Shown here: positions 41,271 to 49,542 of the stretch, in pieces | Layout: every line of letters starts with the position of its first letter | Position numbering within the stretch: the stretch's first letter is position 1 | Source of the DNA: Nocardia africana NBRC 100379 | GTDB lineage: Bacteria > Actinomycetota > Actinomycetes > Mycobacteriales > Mycobacteriaceae | Direction: 5' to 3' | Assembly: GCF_001612635.1 (NCBI RefSeq) | Contig: NZ_BDAV01000011.1 | Span: forward strand, 124,001 to 188,000 | Length of the DNA stretch: 64,000 bases | Translations under genes and position numbers: made by a program | Notes under the pieces: model-generated | Database searches by the model: none | What the model was told of the DNA's origin: nothing | Seen by the model: only the letters and a program-made list of their open reading frames with translations

Positions 41271-41576
41271 GTGGAAGCGTTGATCTATGGATACGTGCGT
41301 GACGACCTAGCCGACGGTCACGCCGCCGAGCTGGAGGATGCGATGTGCACCCTGGCCAGCGAAGTCGGCCTCTGCTTCGCCGCGACGTTCCATGAATCGA
41401 CCCAGGGTGACGGCACCGCGTTCGCCGAGCTCACGGCCGAGCTCAAGCGGGCCGAGGCACACCATGTGGTGGTTCCGTCGCTCGATCATCTTGCGGGCCA
41501 GACCATTCCGCGCGACGTGCTGATCGCGAAGCTGGCCCACGACGCGGAAGCCCAGGTGCTGACCATCGAGACCTGA
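41271..41576 (+). CDS. Resolvase-like N-terminal domain protein lacking the catalytic serine
   Basis: The 101-residue protein resembles the serine-recombinase catalytic fold: IYGYVRDDLADGHAAELEDA at the N-terminus, FAELTAELKRAEAHHVVVPSLDHLAG in the middle. In active enzymes the first strand ends in a VST motif with the nucleophilic Ser; here the position is DDL, and the DNA-binding C-terminal domain is absent, so it cannot recombine DNA. GTG start with GGAGG five bases upstream. It is probably a repurposed regulatory or protein-binding domain, divergent from the XRE-TPR gene. Confidence 0.7.
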   Translation: MEALIYGYVRDDLADGHAAELEDAMCTLASEVGLCFAATFHESTQGDGTAFAELTAELKRAEAHHVVVPSLDHLAGQTIPRDVLIAKLAHDAEAQVLTIET

Positions 41577-41590
41577 CCGCGCGCGGCTGT

Positions 41591-41638
41591 CGCCGGACAC
41601 GCGTCCGCGGGACTCGCCCGCCGGCCGAGTGTCCGGCG
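41591..41638. terminator. Bidirectional terminator
   Basis: CGCCGGACAC (41591-41600) and GTGTCCGGCG (41629-41638) are perfect ten-base arms with a 28-base loop, between the convergent resolvase-like and PAC2 genes. Confidence 0.6.
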
Positions 41639-41648
41639 CCGCCACCGG

Positions 41649-42539
41649 CTACAAGCCGAATCCGCCCTTGCCGCCGCCTCGCCGGCGCAGATACTTCTCG
41701 AATTCCGCGGCGATCGCATCGCCATCGATCTTGGCCATCGCGTCGTCGAGGTCGACCGCGGCGTCGCCGCGCTCCTCCAGCGAACGCACGTATTCGGTGA
41801 CCTCCTCGTCACCCTCGGTCATCTCGTCGACCGCGGACTCCCAGTCCTCGGCCTGCGCGGGCAACTCGCCCAAGGGCACCTCGATGTCGAGCACGTCCTC
41901 GACCCGGCGCAGCAGCGCGATGGTCGCCTTCGGATTCGGCGGCTGGGAGACGTAGTGGGGAACCGCCGCCCAGAACGAGATGGCCGGCACGCCCGCTCGC
42001 ACGCACGCGTCCTGCAGCACGCCGGTGATGCCGGTCGGCCCCTCGTAGCGAGTTTGTTCCAGGCTGAACTGTTCGGCCGCTTCCTTGCTGTAGGCGGTGC
42101 CGGTGACCGGGACCGGCCGGGTGTGCGGGGTGTCCGCGAGCAGTGCTCCCAGAATCACCACCGTCGTCACCTGCAGTTGTTCGATCAACTCGATGATGTC
42201 GGAGCAGAACGCGCGCCAGCGCATATTCGGCTCGATGCCGTGCAGCAACACGATGTCGCGCTCACTACCGGGAGGGGAGCACACCGACAGCGTGGTCGAG
42301 GGCCACTGGATCTCGCGAGTCACGCCGTCGACCTGGCGTACGGTCGGCCGGTTGACCTGGTAATCGTAGTAGTCTTCGGAATCCAGTTCGGCCAGCGGTT
42401 CGGCGTCCCAGATCAGTTCCAGATGTTCGACGGCGCCGCTGGCGGCGTCGGCCGCGTCGTTCCAGCCTTCGAAGGCGGCGACGAGAACCGGATCACGCAA
42501 CGTCGGCATTGCCGGATCGGATGAGGCACTGGGGTTCAC
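41649..42539 (-). CDS. PAC2-family protein (proteasome assembly chaperone-like)
   Basis: The 296-residue protein has the PAC2 fold pattern: PVLVAAFEGWNDAADAASGA, DIVLLHGIEPNMRWRAFCSD, VVILGALLADTPHTRPVPVT and ACVRAGVPAISFWAAVPHYV, matching the Rv2125 group of actinobacteria, which are similar to eukaryotic proteasome assembly chaperone 2. Role in bacteria is not settled. GTG start at 42539. It is divergent from metH, as Rv2125 and Rv2124c are adjacent in mycobacteria. Confidence 0.9.
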   Translation of the reverse strand: MNPSASSDPAMPTLRDPVLVAAFEGWNDAADAASGAVEHLELIWDAEPLAELDSEDYYDYQVNRPTVRQVDGVTREIQWPSTTLSVCSPPGSERDIVLLHGIEPNMRWRAFCSDIIELIEQLQVTTVVILGALLADTPHTRPVPVTGTAYSKEAAEQFSLEQTRYEGPTGITGVLQDACVRAGVPAISFWAAVPHYVSQPPNPKATIALLRRVEDVLDIEVPLGELPAQAEDWESAVDEMTEGDEEVTEYVRSLEERGDAAVDLDDAMAKIDGDAIAAEFEKYLRRRGGGKGGFGL

Positions 42540-42657
42540 CCGGTCAGCCTACGGCGTGGCGGCGGTGTCGTTCACCGCATATCGCGGGATACCGCGTGTC
42601 GGAGTGATGTGGCGCGGGCCGCCCGATCCGGTGGTCAGGATTGTCGGGGCCGCCCAC

Positions 42658-42663
42658 TACTCT
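42658..42663 (+). promoter_or_regulatory. -10 element of leaderless metH
   Basis: TACTCT matches TANNNT and ends seven bases before the metH ATG (42671), so transcription would start at or next to the start codon. No ribosome site precedes the ATG, in agreement. I see no cobalamin-riboswitch sequence in this short space. Confidence 0.55.
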
Positions 42664-42670
42664 GGGGTAC

Positions 42671-45600
42671 ATGTCTGTGTCCTCCCGCGCCGAGTTCGAT
42701 ACCACGTTGCTCGACACGCTTGCCCGGCGTGTCGTGATCGGCGACGGGGCGATGGGCACGATGTTGCAGGCCGCGGATCTGACGCTGGACGACTTCCGTG
42801 GCCTCGAAGGATGCAACGAGATCCTGAACGAGACCCGCCCGGACGTGCTGCGCGGCATCCACCGCGCCTACTACGAGGCCGGCGCCGACGCGGTCGAGAC
42901 CAATACCTTCGGCTGCAATCTGCCGAACCTGGCCGACTACGACATCGCCGACCGGATCCGCGATCTGTCCGAACGCGGCACCCGGCTCGCCCGCGAGGTG
43001 GCCGACGAGATGGGCCCGTCCGCCGACGGCACGCCCCGCTACGTCCTGGGGTCGATGGGCCCGGGCACCAAACTGCCCACCCTGGGCCACGCCCCCTTCG
43101 TCGCGCTGCGCGACGCCTACGCCGAGGCCGCGCTGGGCATGCTCGAGGGCGGCGCGGACGCCATCCTGATCGAGACCTGCCAGGACCTGCTGCAGGTGAA
43201 GGCCGCGGTCACCGGCAGCCGCCGGGCCATGGAACGGGCCGGGCGACGCATTCCGATCATCACCCACGTCACGGTCGAGACCACCGGCACCATGCTGGTC
43301 GGCAGTGAGATCGGGGCGGCGCTGACCGCGATCGAGCCGCTCGGCGTCGACATGATCGGTCTCAATTGCGCCACCGGCCCGGACGAGATGAGCGAACATC
43401 TGCGCCATCTGTCCAAGCACGCCCAGTTGCCGGTGTCGGTGATGCCCAATGCGGGGCTGCCGGTGCTGGGGGCCAAGGGCGCCGAATATCCGCTCACTCC
43501 GGGCGAATTGGCGAGCGCGCTGCACGGCTTCGTCACCGAATTCGGCCTCGCGCTGGTCGGCGGCTGCTGCGGCACCACCCCGCAGCACATCCGCGAGGTC
43601 GCCGACGCGGTCGCGAATGTCGCCCCGGCGCAACGCGATCCGGTTCACGAGCCGAGCGTGTCCTCGATGTACACCTCGGTTCCGTTCGAACAGGACGCCT
43701 CGATCATGATGATCGGCGAGCGCACCAACGCCAACGGCTCCAAGGCCTTCCGGGAGGCGATGCTGGCCGGTGACTGGCAGAAGTGCCTCGACATCGCCAA
43801 GGATCAGACCCGCGACGGCGCGCACATGCTGGATCTGTGCGTCGACTACGTCGGCCGCGACGGCAGCGTCGACATGGCCGAGCTGGCGGGACGGCTGGCC
43901 ACTGCCTCGACGCTGCCGATCATGCTGGACTCCACCGAGCCGCCGGTGCTGCAGGCCGGTCTGGAACATCTGGGCGGACGGTGCGCGGTCAACTCGGTGA
44001 ACTACGAGGACGGTGACGGGCCGGATTCGCGCTTCCAGCAGATCATGCGCCTGGTCGCCGAGCACGGCGCCGCCGTGGTGGCGCTGACCATCGACGAGGA
44101 CGGCCAGGCCCGCACGGCGGAGAAGAAGGTCGAGATCGCCGAGCGCCTGATCGCCGACATCACCGGCAACTGGGGGCTGGCCGAGAGCGACATCATCGTC
44201 GACTGCCTGACCTTCACCCTCGGCACCGGCCAGGAGGAATCGCGACGCGACGGTGTGGAGACCATCGAGGGCATCCGCGAACTCAAGCGCCGCCACCCGC
44301 AGGTGCAGACCACCCTCGGCCTGTCGAACATCTCCTTCGGCCTCAACCCGGCCGCGCGACAGGTGCTGAATTCGGTGTTCATGCACGAATGTGTCGAGGC
44401 CGGACTGGATTCGGCGATCGTGCACGCCTCCAAGATCCTGCCGATGAGCCGGATCCCGGAGGAGCAGCGCACCGCGGCGCTGGATCTGATCTACGACCGC
44501 CGCCGCGAGGGCTACGACCCGCTGCAGGCGTTGATGGCGATGTTCGAGGGCGTGTCGGCCGCCTCGGCCAAGGCCTCGCGCGCCGACGAACTGGCCGCGC
44601 TGCCGCTGTTCGAACGCCTCGAGCGGCGCATCGTCGACGGCGACCGCAACGGGCTGGAAGCGGATCTGGACGCGGCCATGCAGGAGGTGCCGCCGCTGCA
44701 GATCATCAACGAAACGCTGCTGTCGGGGATGAAGACCGTCGGTGAGCTGTTCGGATCCGGTCAGATGCAGCTGCCGTTCGTGCTGCAGTCGGCCGAGGTG
44801 ATGAAGGCCGCGGTGGCGCACCTGGAACCGCATATGGAGGCCACCGACGACTCGGGCAAGGGCCGCATCGTGCTGGCCACGGTCAAGGGCGACGTGCACG
44901 ACATCGGCAAGAACCTCGTCGACATCATCCTGTCGAACAACGGCTACGAGGTCGTCAATCTCGGTATCAAACAACCGATTTCGGCGATCCTGGACGCGGC
45001 GACCGACAAGAAGGCCGATGTGATCGGCATGTCCGGTCTGCTGGTCAAGTCGACGGTGGTGATGAAGGAGAACCTCGAGGAGATGAACACCCGCGGGGTC
45101 GCCGACCAGTTCCCGGTGCTGCTGGGCGGCGCCGCGCTGACCCGCGCCTACGTCGAGAACGATCTGACCGACGTCTACTCCGGCGATGTGCACTATGCCC
45201 GCGACGCGTTCGAGGGCCTGCGCCTGATGGACGACATCATGACCCGCAAGCGTGGCGGCGCGGTCGATCCGGACAGTCCCGAGGCCGAGGCCGAACGCGC
45301 CAAGGCCGCCGAACGCAAGGCCCGCCACGAGCGGTCCAAGCGCATCGCGGCGGAACGGCGGGCCAAGGAGGTGCCCGTCGAGGTGCCCGAACGCTCGGAC
45401 GTGGCCGCCGATCTGCCGGTGCCGGTGCCGCCGTTCTGGGGCACCCGGGTGATCAAGGGCCTCGCGGTGGGCGAATATTCGGGCCTGCTGGACGAGCGCG
45501 CGCTGTTCCTGGGGCAGTGGGGGTTGCGCGGGCAGCGTGGCGGCGAGGGGCCGAGCTACGAGGAACTGGTCGAATCCGACGGCCGCCCGCGGCTGCGGTA

Positions 45601-46249
45601 CTGGCTGGACCGGTTGTCCACGGAGGGCGTGCTGCAGCACGCGGCCGTGGTTTACGGCTATTTCCCGGCCGTATCCGAGGGTGACGATGTGATCGTCCTC
45701 ACCGAGCCGGATCCCGCTGCGCCGCAACGGTATCGGTTCACCTTCCCGCGTCAGCAGCGCGACCGCTTCCTGTGCATCGCCGACTTCGTGCGCTCGCGCA
45801 AGCTGGCCGCGGAGCGCGGCCAGGTGGACGTGCTGCCGTTCCAGCTGGTCACCATGGGGCAGCCGATCGCCGATTTCGCCAACGAGCTGTTCGCGGCGAA
45901 CAACTACCGCGACTACCTCGAGGTGCACGGCATCGGCGTGCAGCTCACCGAGGCGCTGGCCGAGTACTGGCACCGCCGGATTCGTGAAGAGCTTGTGCTG
46001 GAAGGACATTCGGTCGCCGACGAGGATCCCGCCGACGTGACGGATTACTTCAAACTCGGCTACCGTGGCGCACGCTACTCCTTCGGGTACGGGGCCTGCC
46101 CCGACCTCGAGGACCGCGCGAAGCTGGTGTCGCTGCTGGAGGCGGAACGGATCGGCGTGTCGCTGTCGGAGGAGTTGCAGCTGCATCCGGAGCAGTCGAC
46201 CGACGCCTTCGTGCTGCTGCATCCGGAAGCCAAGTACTTCAACGCGTAA
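42671..46249 (+). CDS. metH: Cobalamin-dependent methionine synthase
   Basis: The 1192-residue protein transfers a methyl group from 5-methyltetrahydrofolate to homocysteine through cobalamin. Domains in order: homocysteine-binding (about 15-320; GDGAMGTMLQ, GLNCATGP, zinc cysteines in GGCCGTTPQHI), pterin-binding (about 340-620; MMIGERTNANGSKAFREAM), cobalamin cap and B12-binding (about 650-890; DVHDIGKN supplies the lower-axial His) and reactivation domain (about 930-1190; YRGARYSFGYGACPDLEDR). Full length for the family. The last codons (AAG TAC TTC AAC GCG TAA) match an imperfect repeat 1.5 kb downstream, apparently an integration site. Start by leaderless promoter geometry. Confidence 0.97.
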   Translation: MSVSSRAEFDTTLLDTLARRVVIGDGAMGTMLQAADLTLDDFRGLEGCNEILNETRPDVLRGIHRAYYEAGADAVETNTFGCNLPNLADYDIADRIRDLSERGTRLAREVADEMGPSADGTPRYVLGSMGPGTKLPTLGHAPFVALRDAYAEAALGMLEGGADAILIETCQDLLQVKAAVTGSRRAMERAGRRIPIITHVTVETTGTMLVGSEIGAALTAIEPLGVDMIGLNCATGPDEMSEHLRHLSKHAQLPVSVMPNAGLPVLGAKGAEYPLTPGELASALHGFVTEFGLALVGGCCGTTPQHIREVADAVANVAPAQRDPVHEPSVSSMYTSVPFEQDASIMMIGERTNANGSKAFREAMLAGDWQKCLDIAKDQTRDGAHMLDLCVDYVGRDGSVDMAELAGRLATASTLPIMLDSTEPPVLQAGLEHLGGRCAVNSVNYEDGDGPDSRFQQIMRLVAEHGAAVVALTIDEDGQARTAEKKVEIAERLIADITGNWGLAESDIIVDCLTFTLGTGQEESRRDGVETIEGIRELKRRHPQVQTTLGLSNISFGLNPAARQVLNSVFMHECVEAGLDSAIVHASKILPMSRIPEEQRTAALDLIYDRRREGYDPLQALMAMFEGVSAASAKASRADELAALPLFERLERRIVDGDRNGLEADLDAAMQEVPPLQIINETLLSGMKTVGELFGSGQMQLPFVLQSAEVMKAAVAHLEPHMEATDDSGKGRIVLATVKGDVHDIGKNLVDIILSNNGYEVVNLGIKQPISAILDAATDKKADVIGMSGLLVKSTVVMKENLEEMNTRGVADQFPVLLGGAALTRAYVENDLTDVYSGDVHYARDAFEGLRLMDDIMTRKRGGAVDPDSPEAEAERAKAAERKARHERSKRIAAERRAKEVPVEVPERSDVAADLPVPVPPFWGTRVIKGLAVGEYSGLLDERALFLGQWGLRGQRGGEGPSYEELVESDGRPRLRYWLDRLSTEGVLQHAAVVYGYFPAVSEGDDVIVLTEPDPAAPQRYRFTFPRQQRDRFLCIADFVRSRKLAAERGQVDVLPFQLVTMGQPIADFANELFAANNYRDYLEVHGIGVQLTEALAEYWHRRIREELVLEGHSVADEDPADVTDYFKLGYRGARYSFGYGACPDLEDRAKLVSLLEAERIGVSLSEELQLHPEQSTDAFVLLHPEAKYFNA

Positions 46250-46250
46250 G
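46232..46250 (+). repeat. Left attachment-site-like repeat in the metH 3' end
   Basis: AAGTACTTCAACGCGTAAG covers the last metH codons and stop. It matches 47788-47806 at 16 of 19 bases, with nine consecutive identical bases (TACTTCAAC) and CGTA. Read in frame the copies encode KYFNA-stop and KYFNT-stop. I interpret them as the two ends of an inserted element. Confidence 0.6.
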
Positions 46251-46289
46251 TAATCTCCGGTAAGACGTCAGTGCAGGTGGGGGAGCGGT

Positions 46290-47384
46290 CTACGAATGCG
46301 TTGTGAAGAAGGTGTCGATGTCGTTCGCGAGTTCGGTCGGCGCTTGGTGAGCGGCGTAGTGTCCGCCGCCTTGGAATTGGTTCCAGGAAACGATGTTTCG
46401 GTGGTCGCGGTGGGCGAAGCGGGGAATCGAGGCGAAGACATCGCCGGTGAACTCGGCGAGCGCGACCGGTATCGAGGTCGGTTCGCTCCGTCGCGGAGCG
46501 CGGGAATCTTCGTGGTAGAAGCCGATGGCGGATCCGGCCGTCGCGGTCAGCCAGTAGATCATCACGTTTGTGACGGTGAAGTCGGGATCCACGCCGCGGC
46601 CGAACAGTTGCGCGTTCCAGGCGAGCAGTCCCGCGGGGGAATCGACAAGGGCGTGAGCCACTGTGTGCGGCTGGTTGGCGTGCAGCGTCAGGTACGCGCC
46701 TTCGGCGGCCATGAAGCGTTGTAGACGTCGCCATCGATCGAGGCTGCCGGGGTCGAGGTCGGTGAGCTCGCCGGGTGCTCCGGAGGGGGTCGAGAAGATC
46801 TGGGTGACATGGACTCCGGTGACATGTTCGCTGTCGAGGTGTCCGAGTTCGAGGGAGATGGTCGAGCCGATGTCGTTGCCGACCGCGCCGTATCGGTCGT
46901 AGCCGAGCCGCTTCATCAGTTCTGCCCACGCTCTGGCCGTGCGCTGCCTGTTCCATCCACGATCGCTCAGGGGCGCGGAGTAACCGAAGCCCGGGATCGA
47001 CGGAATGACAAGGTGGTATCCGGCGCGGGTCAGTGGTTCGATGATGTCGAGGTATTCCACCACCGTGCCCGGCCAGCCATGGGTGAGGATCAACGGCAAC
47101 CCGTCCGGCCGGCCGGACCGGACGTGCAGGAAATGGATGATCTGCCCGTCGATCTCGGTCGTGTACTGCGGGTAGGAGTTCAGTCGCTTTTCCCAGGAAC
47201 GCCAGTCGTAGCCGGTTCGCCAATACTCCACCAGTTCTCGTACGTAGGACGTGGAAACACCGGCCTCGCTGAAGGATTCATCGGCGAATCGGGTGTGCGC
47301 CAAACGGCGCGCCAGGTCATCGAGCGTGGTATCGGACACGTCGACTCGGAACGCGGCGATCTGTGCACTCTTCGAAGCAGGCAT
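46290..47384 (-). CDS. Epoxide hydrolase (EHN plus alpha/beta hydrolase)
   Basis: The 364-residue protein is a microsomal-type epoxide hydrolase: N-terminal EHN domain (about 10-110; LARRLAHTRFADESF, YWRTGYDWRSWEKRLNSYPQ), oxyanion HGWPGTVVEY, nucleophile in VGNDIGSTISLELG (Asp) and the catalytic His in GGHYAAHQAP. It hydrolyses epoxides to diols. The ATG at 47384 lies on the edge of a perfect palindrome, so the transcript is likely leaderless and repressed. It lies between the two metH-end repeats beside an integrase relic, so it may be cargo of an inserted element. Confidence 0.92.
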   Translation of the reverse strand: MPASKSAQIAAFRVDVSDTTLDDLARRLAHTRFADESFSEAGVSTSYVRELVEYWRTGYDWRSWEKRLNSYPQYTTEIDGQIIHFLHVRSGRPDGLPLILTHGWPGTVVEYLDIIEPLTRAGYHLVIPSIPGFGYSAPLSDRGWNRQRTARAWAELMKRLGYDRYGAVGNDIGSTISLELGHLDSEHVTGVHVTQIFSTPSGAPGELTDLDPGSLDRWRRLQRFMAAEGAYLTLHANQPHTVAHALVDSPAGLLAWNAQLFGRGVDPDFTVTNVMIYWLTATAGSAIGFYHEDSRAPRRSEPTSIPVALAEFTGDVFASIPRFAHRDHRNIVSWNQFQGGGHYAAHQAPTELANDIDTFFTTHS

Positions 47385-47419
47385 GACAGCATGCTGTCAA
47401 AAGGGCAGTATGCTGTCAA
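47384..47419 (-). promoter_or_regulatory. Operator and promoter of the epoxide hydrolase
   Basis: TGACAGCATGCTGTCA (47384-47399) is a perfect 16-base palindrome touching the start codon. ATGCTGTCAA recurs at 47391-47400 and 47410-47419, a 19-base period. On the minus strand TTGACA (47419-47414) and CAGCAT are 17 bases apart, so the palindrome overlaps the -10. A TetR- or GntR-type repressor is expected, yet no such gene is nearby. Confidence 0.75.
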
Positions 47420-47420
47420 T

Positions 47421-47716
47421 GGTCGAGTGCGCCGGTTCGTGGATGGGGTTCATGCGCTGCGGCATTTCTGTGCATCGATGCGGCTGGCTAACCTGGCGAG
47501 TGTGCGGGAGCTGCTGAGTACATGGGGCATCGGGATGCGTCGATCACGGTGAACACGTACGGTCACTTGATGCCTGATAGCCACTCACGGTCTCGCGCGG
47601 CGGCGGACGCTGTGTGGTCGACGGCCTCTGTTTCCGAGACGCCGTCTGGACGGCCCGAGTCTGCCGATGGCGGGGAGGGGGTTGGCGATGGACTCGTCGA
47701 TTTCGATGACCGATAG
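47421..47716 (+). pseudogene. Tyrosine recombinase (phage-type integrase) relic, frameshifted
   Basis: One frame from 47421 reads VDGVHALRHFCASMRLANLA and VRELLST, carrying the integrase HxLRH motif. At about 47520 the match moves to another frame that reads MGHRDASITVNTYGHLMPDS, with the second His and the nucleophilic Tyr. The two halves join as LLST/MGHRDAS, typical of integrase C-termini. The N-terminal half with the first Arg is missing, so it is a dead fragment. It lies 72 bases from the right metH-end repeat, the expected place for an integrase. Confidence 0.8.
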
Positions 47717-47787
47717 GCTCGCACCTGCTGGTTTGCCCGGGTGTTCGGCTGAGTTGTCGGTGGGGTGAGCGGCCGGAGCGTAGCTCA

Positions 47788-47806
47788 AAATACTTCAACA
47801 CGTAGG
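47788..47806 (+). repeat. Right attachment-site-like repeat (metH-end copy)
   Basis: AAATACTTCAACACGTAGG matches the metH 3' end (46232-46250) at 16 of 19 bases and keeps the reading KYFN-x-stop. It flanks the integrase relic and defines, with the left copy, an element of about 1.5 kb. Confidence 0.6.
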
Positions 47807-47879
47807 ATTTTGGCGTTTCCGGGCGTCACGCAGAGTGGCAAGGCGGCTCGGCGTGTGAACGCAGGAGGGGTTGGACACC

Positions 47880-49517
47880 ATGAGTTCAGATCGGCTGATC
47901 GCCGGGCGGTACCGACTGGCCGATCCCATCGGCAGCGGGGCCATGGGGGTCGTGTGGCGCGCCAGTGACGTGCGGCTGCGCCGCACCGTCGCGGTCAAGC
48001 AGCTGCTGCTGGCGCCCGGACTGACCAAGGCGCAGGCGCTGGAGGCGAAGATGCGCGCCATGCGGGAGGGACGCATCGCGGCGCGGCTGCACCATCAGAA
48101 CGCGGTCACCGTCTTCGACGTCGCGGAGGAGGACGGCCAGCCCTGGCTGGTGATGGAATACGTCGACGCGCAGAGCCTGGCGGCGCTGATGCGCGACAAG
48201 GGTCCGCTCGAACCGCGCGAGGTGGCCAGGATCGGGGCGAAGGTCGCCGCGGCGCTGGCGGCCGCACACGACGCCGGCATCGTGCACCGGGACGTGAAGC
48301 CCGCGAACATCCTCGTCGCCGACAACGGGACGGTGAAGATCACCGACTTCGGCATCTCGCGTGCCGTCGGCGACGTCACGGTCACCTCGACCGGATTCCT
48401 GGCCGGTACCCCGGCGTATCTGTCGCCGGAGATCGCGCGCGGTGAGGATCCGGAACCGGCGTCGGACGTGTTCGCGCTGGGGTCGACGTTGTATGCGGCG
48501 GTCGAGGGTGCGCCGCCGTTCGGCGAGGGCGACAATCCGCTGGCGGTGCTGCATTCGGTGGTCAGCGCCAAGGTGCCCGAGCCCGAGCGCGCCGAAGCCC
48601 TGGGCCCGGTGCTGATGAGCCTGCTGGCCGCCGACGGCGCCGACCGGCCCACCATGCGGGAAGCGCAACAGGCGCTCGAGGCCGTCGCCGACGGCCGATC
48701 GGCGGCGTTGGTTCCCGCGGCCACCAAGGTGCTCCCGCAACCGGGCCCCGACGCCGCCGCGACCACGGTGCTGTCGGCCCCCGAGAAGACGACGCCCGCG
48801 CCCGCCCCCGCGGGTGCCGCATCCACCGCGAAAACGCCCGCGCCGCAACCGAAACCAGGCCCGCTGCGCGATCGGCGGATCTGGGCGGCCGCTGCGGCGG
48901 CCGTTCTCGTGCTCGCCGTGATCATCGGACTGGTGGCGACATCCGGGTCCGACGACAACCACACGGCGGCGGGGAACGCCACCACCTCGGCGCCGGAGCA
49001 GCCCTCGGCGACCGCCTTCGCGCCGCCGGGCGCGGCGACGCCGGACGCGCCCGGCGGATCCTCGTCCAACGGTGCGGGTGGCAGCGCCCCGCTCGGCAGT
49101 CCCGTCCCCAGCGGTCAGATCCCGCCCGGCCCGGCGCCGAGCGGTGCCCCGGCGCCCGGCGCGAGCGCCACCCGCACCGCGCCGCCCGGAACCAGCGCCC
49201 CCTACGGCCCGGCTCAACCGGCCGATATCGCGAGCTTCATCTCCGGCTACTACGGCATGTTGCCCGGCAACACCAGCGGCGCCTGGGCCGAGCTGGCGCC
49301 GTCGTACCAGTCCCAGACCGGCGGCTACGCGCAGTACTCGAACTTCTGGTCGACGGTGTCGTCGGTGCGGGTCGGCGGGGTGACGCAGACCGGACCGGGC
49401 CGGGCGGTCGCGACGCTCACCTATACCCTGAAGAACGGGACCGTCACCTCCGAGAGCCGCTGGTTCACGGTGGACACGGCCACCGGCCGGATGCTCATCA
49501 CCGCGTCGGGAACCTGA
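47880..49517 (+). CDS. Membrane-anchored Ser/Thr protein kinase (Hanks type)
   Basis: The 545-residue protein has an N-terminal kinase domain (about 10-265): glycine loop IGSGAMGVVWRA, Lys in VAVKQLLL, HRDVKPANIL catalytic loop, DFGISRA and APE-equivalent SPEIARG. A Pro/Ala linker follows, then one membrane helix (AAAAAVLVLAVIIGLVATSG, about 335-355), and a Pro/Ser/Gly-rich extracytoplasmic region ending in a compact domain (DIASFISGYYGMLPGNTSGA) resembling the sensor domains of actinobacterial Pkn proteins. The ATG at 47880 is 11 bases after GGAGG; a TTG nine bases upstream is too close. It precedes the HAD gene by 25 bases. Confidence 0.92.
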   Translation: MSSDRLIAGRYRLADPIGSGAMGVVWRASDVRLRRTVAVKQLLLAPGLTKAQALEAKMRAMREGRIAARLHHQNAVTVFDVAEEDGQPWLVMEYVDAQSLAALMRDKGPLEPREVARIGAKVAAALAAAHDAGIVHRDVKPANILVADNGTVKITDFGISRAVGDVTVTSTGFLAGTPAYLSPEIARGEDPEPASDVFALGSTLYAAVEGAPPFGEGDNPLAVLHSVVSAKVPEPERAEALGPVLMSLLAADGADRPTMREAQQALEAVADGRSAALVPAATKVLPQPGPDAAATTVLSAPEKTTPAPAPAGAASTAKTPAPQPKPGPLRDRRIWAAAAAAVLVLAVIIGLVATSGSDDNHTAAGNATTSAPEQPSATAFAPPGAATPDAPGGSSSNGAGGSAPLGSPVPSGQIPPGPAPSGAPAPGASATRTAPPGTSAPYGPAQPADIASFISGYYGMLPGNTSGAWAELAPSYQSQTGGYAQYSNFWSTVSSVRVGGVTQTGPGRAVATLTYTLKNGTVTSESRWFTVDTATGRMLITASGT

Positions 49518-49542
49518 TGCGGAATCGGAAGGAGTGCTCCGG

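Noticed and set aside
42540..42670. Possible cobalamin riboswitch upstream of metH
   Set aside because: The space is only 131 bases, lacks a recognisable B12 box and has a -10 placed for a leaderless transcript.
42635..46222. A 1195-codon open frame opposite metH
   Set aside because: Antisense shadow; metH is complete with all domain motifs, and the opposite frame has no ribosome site or recognisable fold.
46250..46289. Terminator after metH
   Set aside because: No stem of useful length is visible in this gap, perhaps because the element inserted there.
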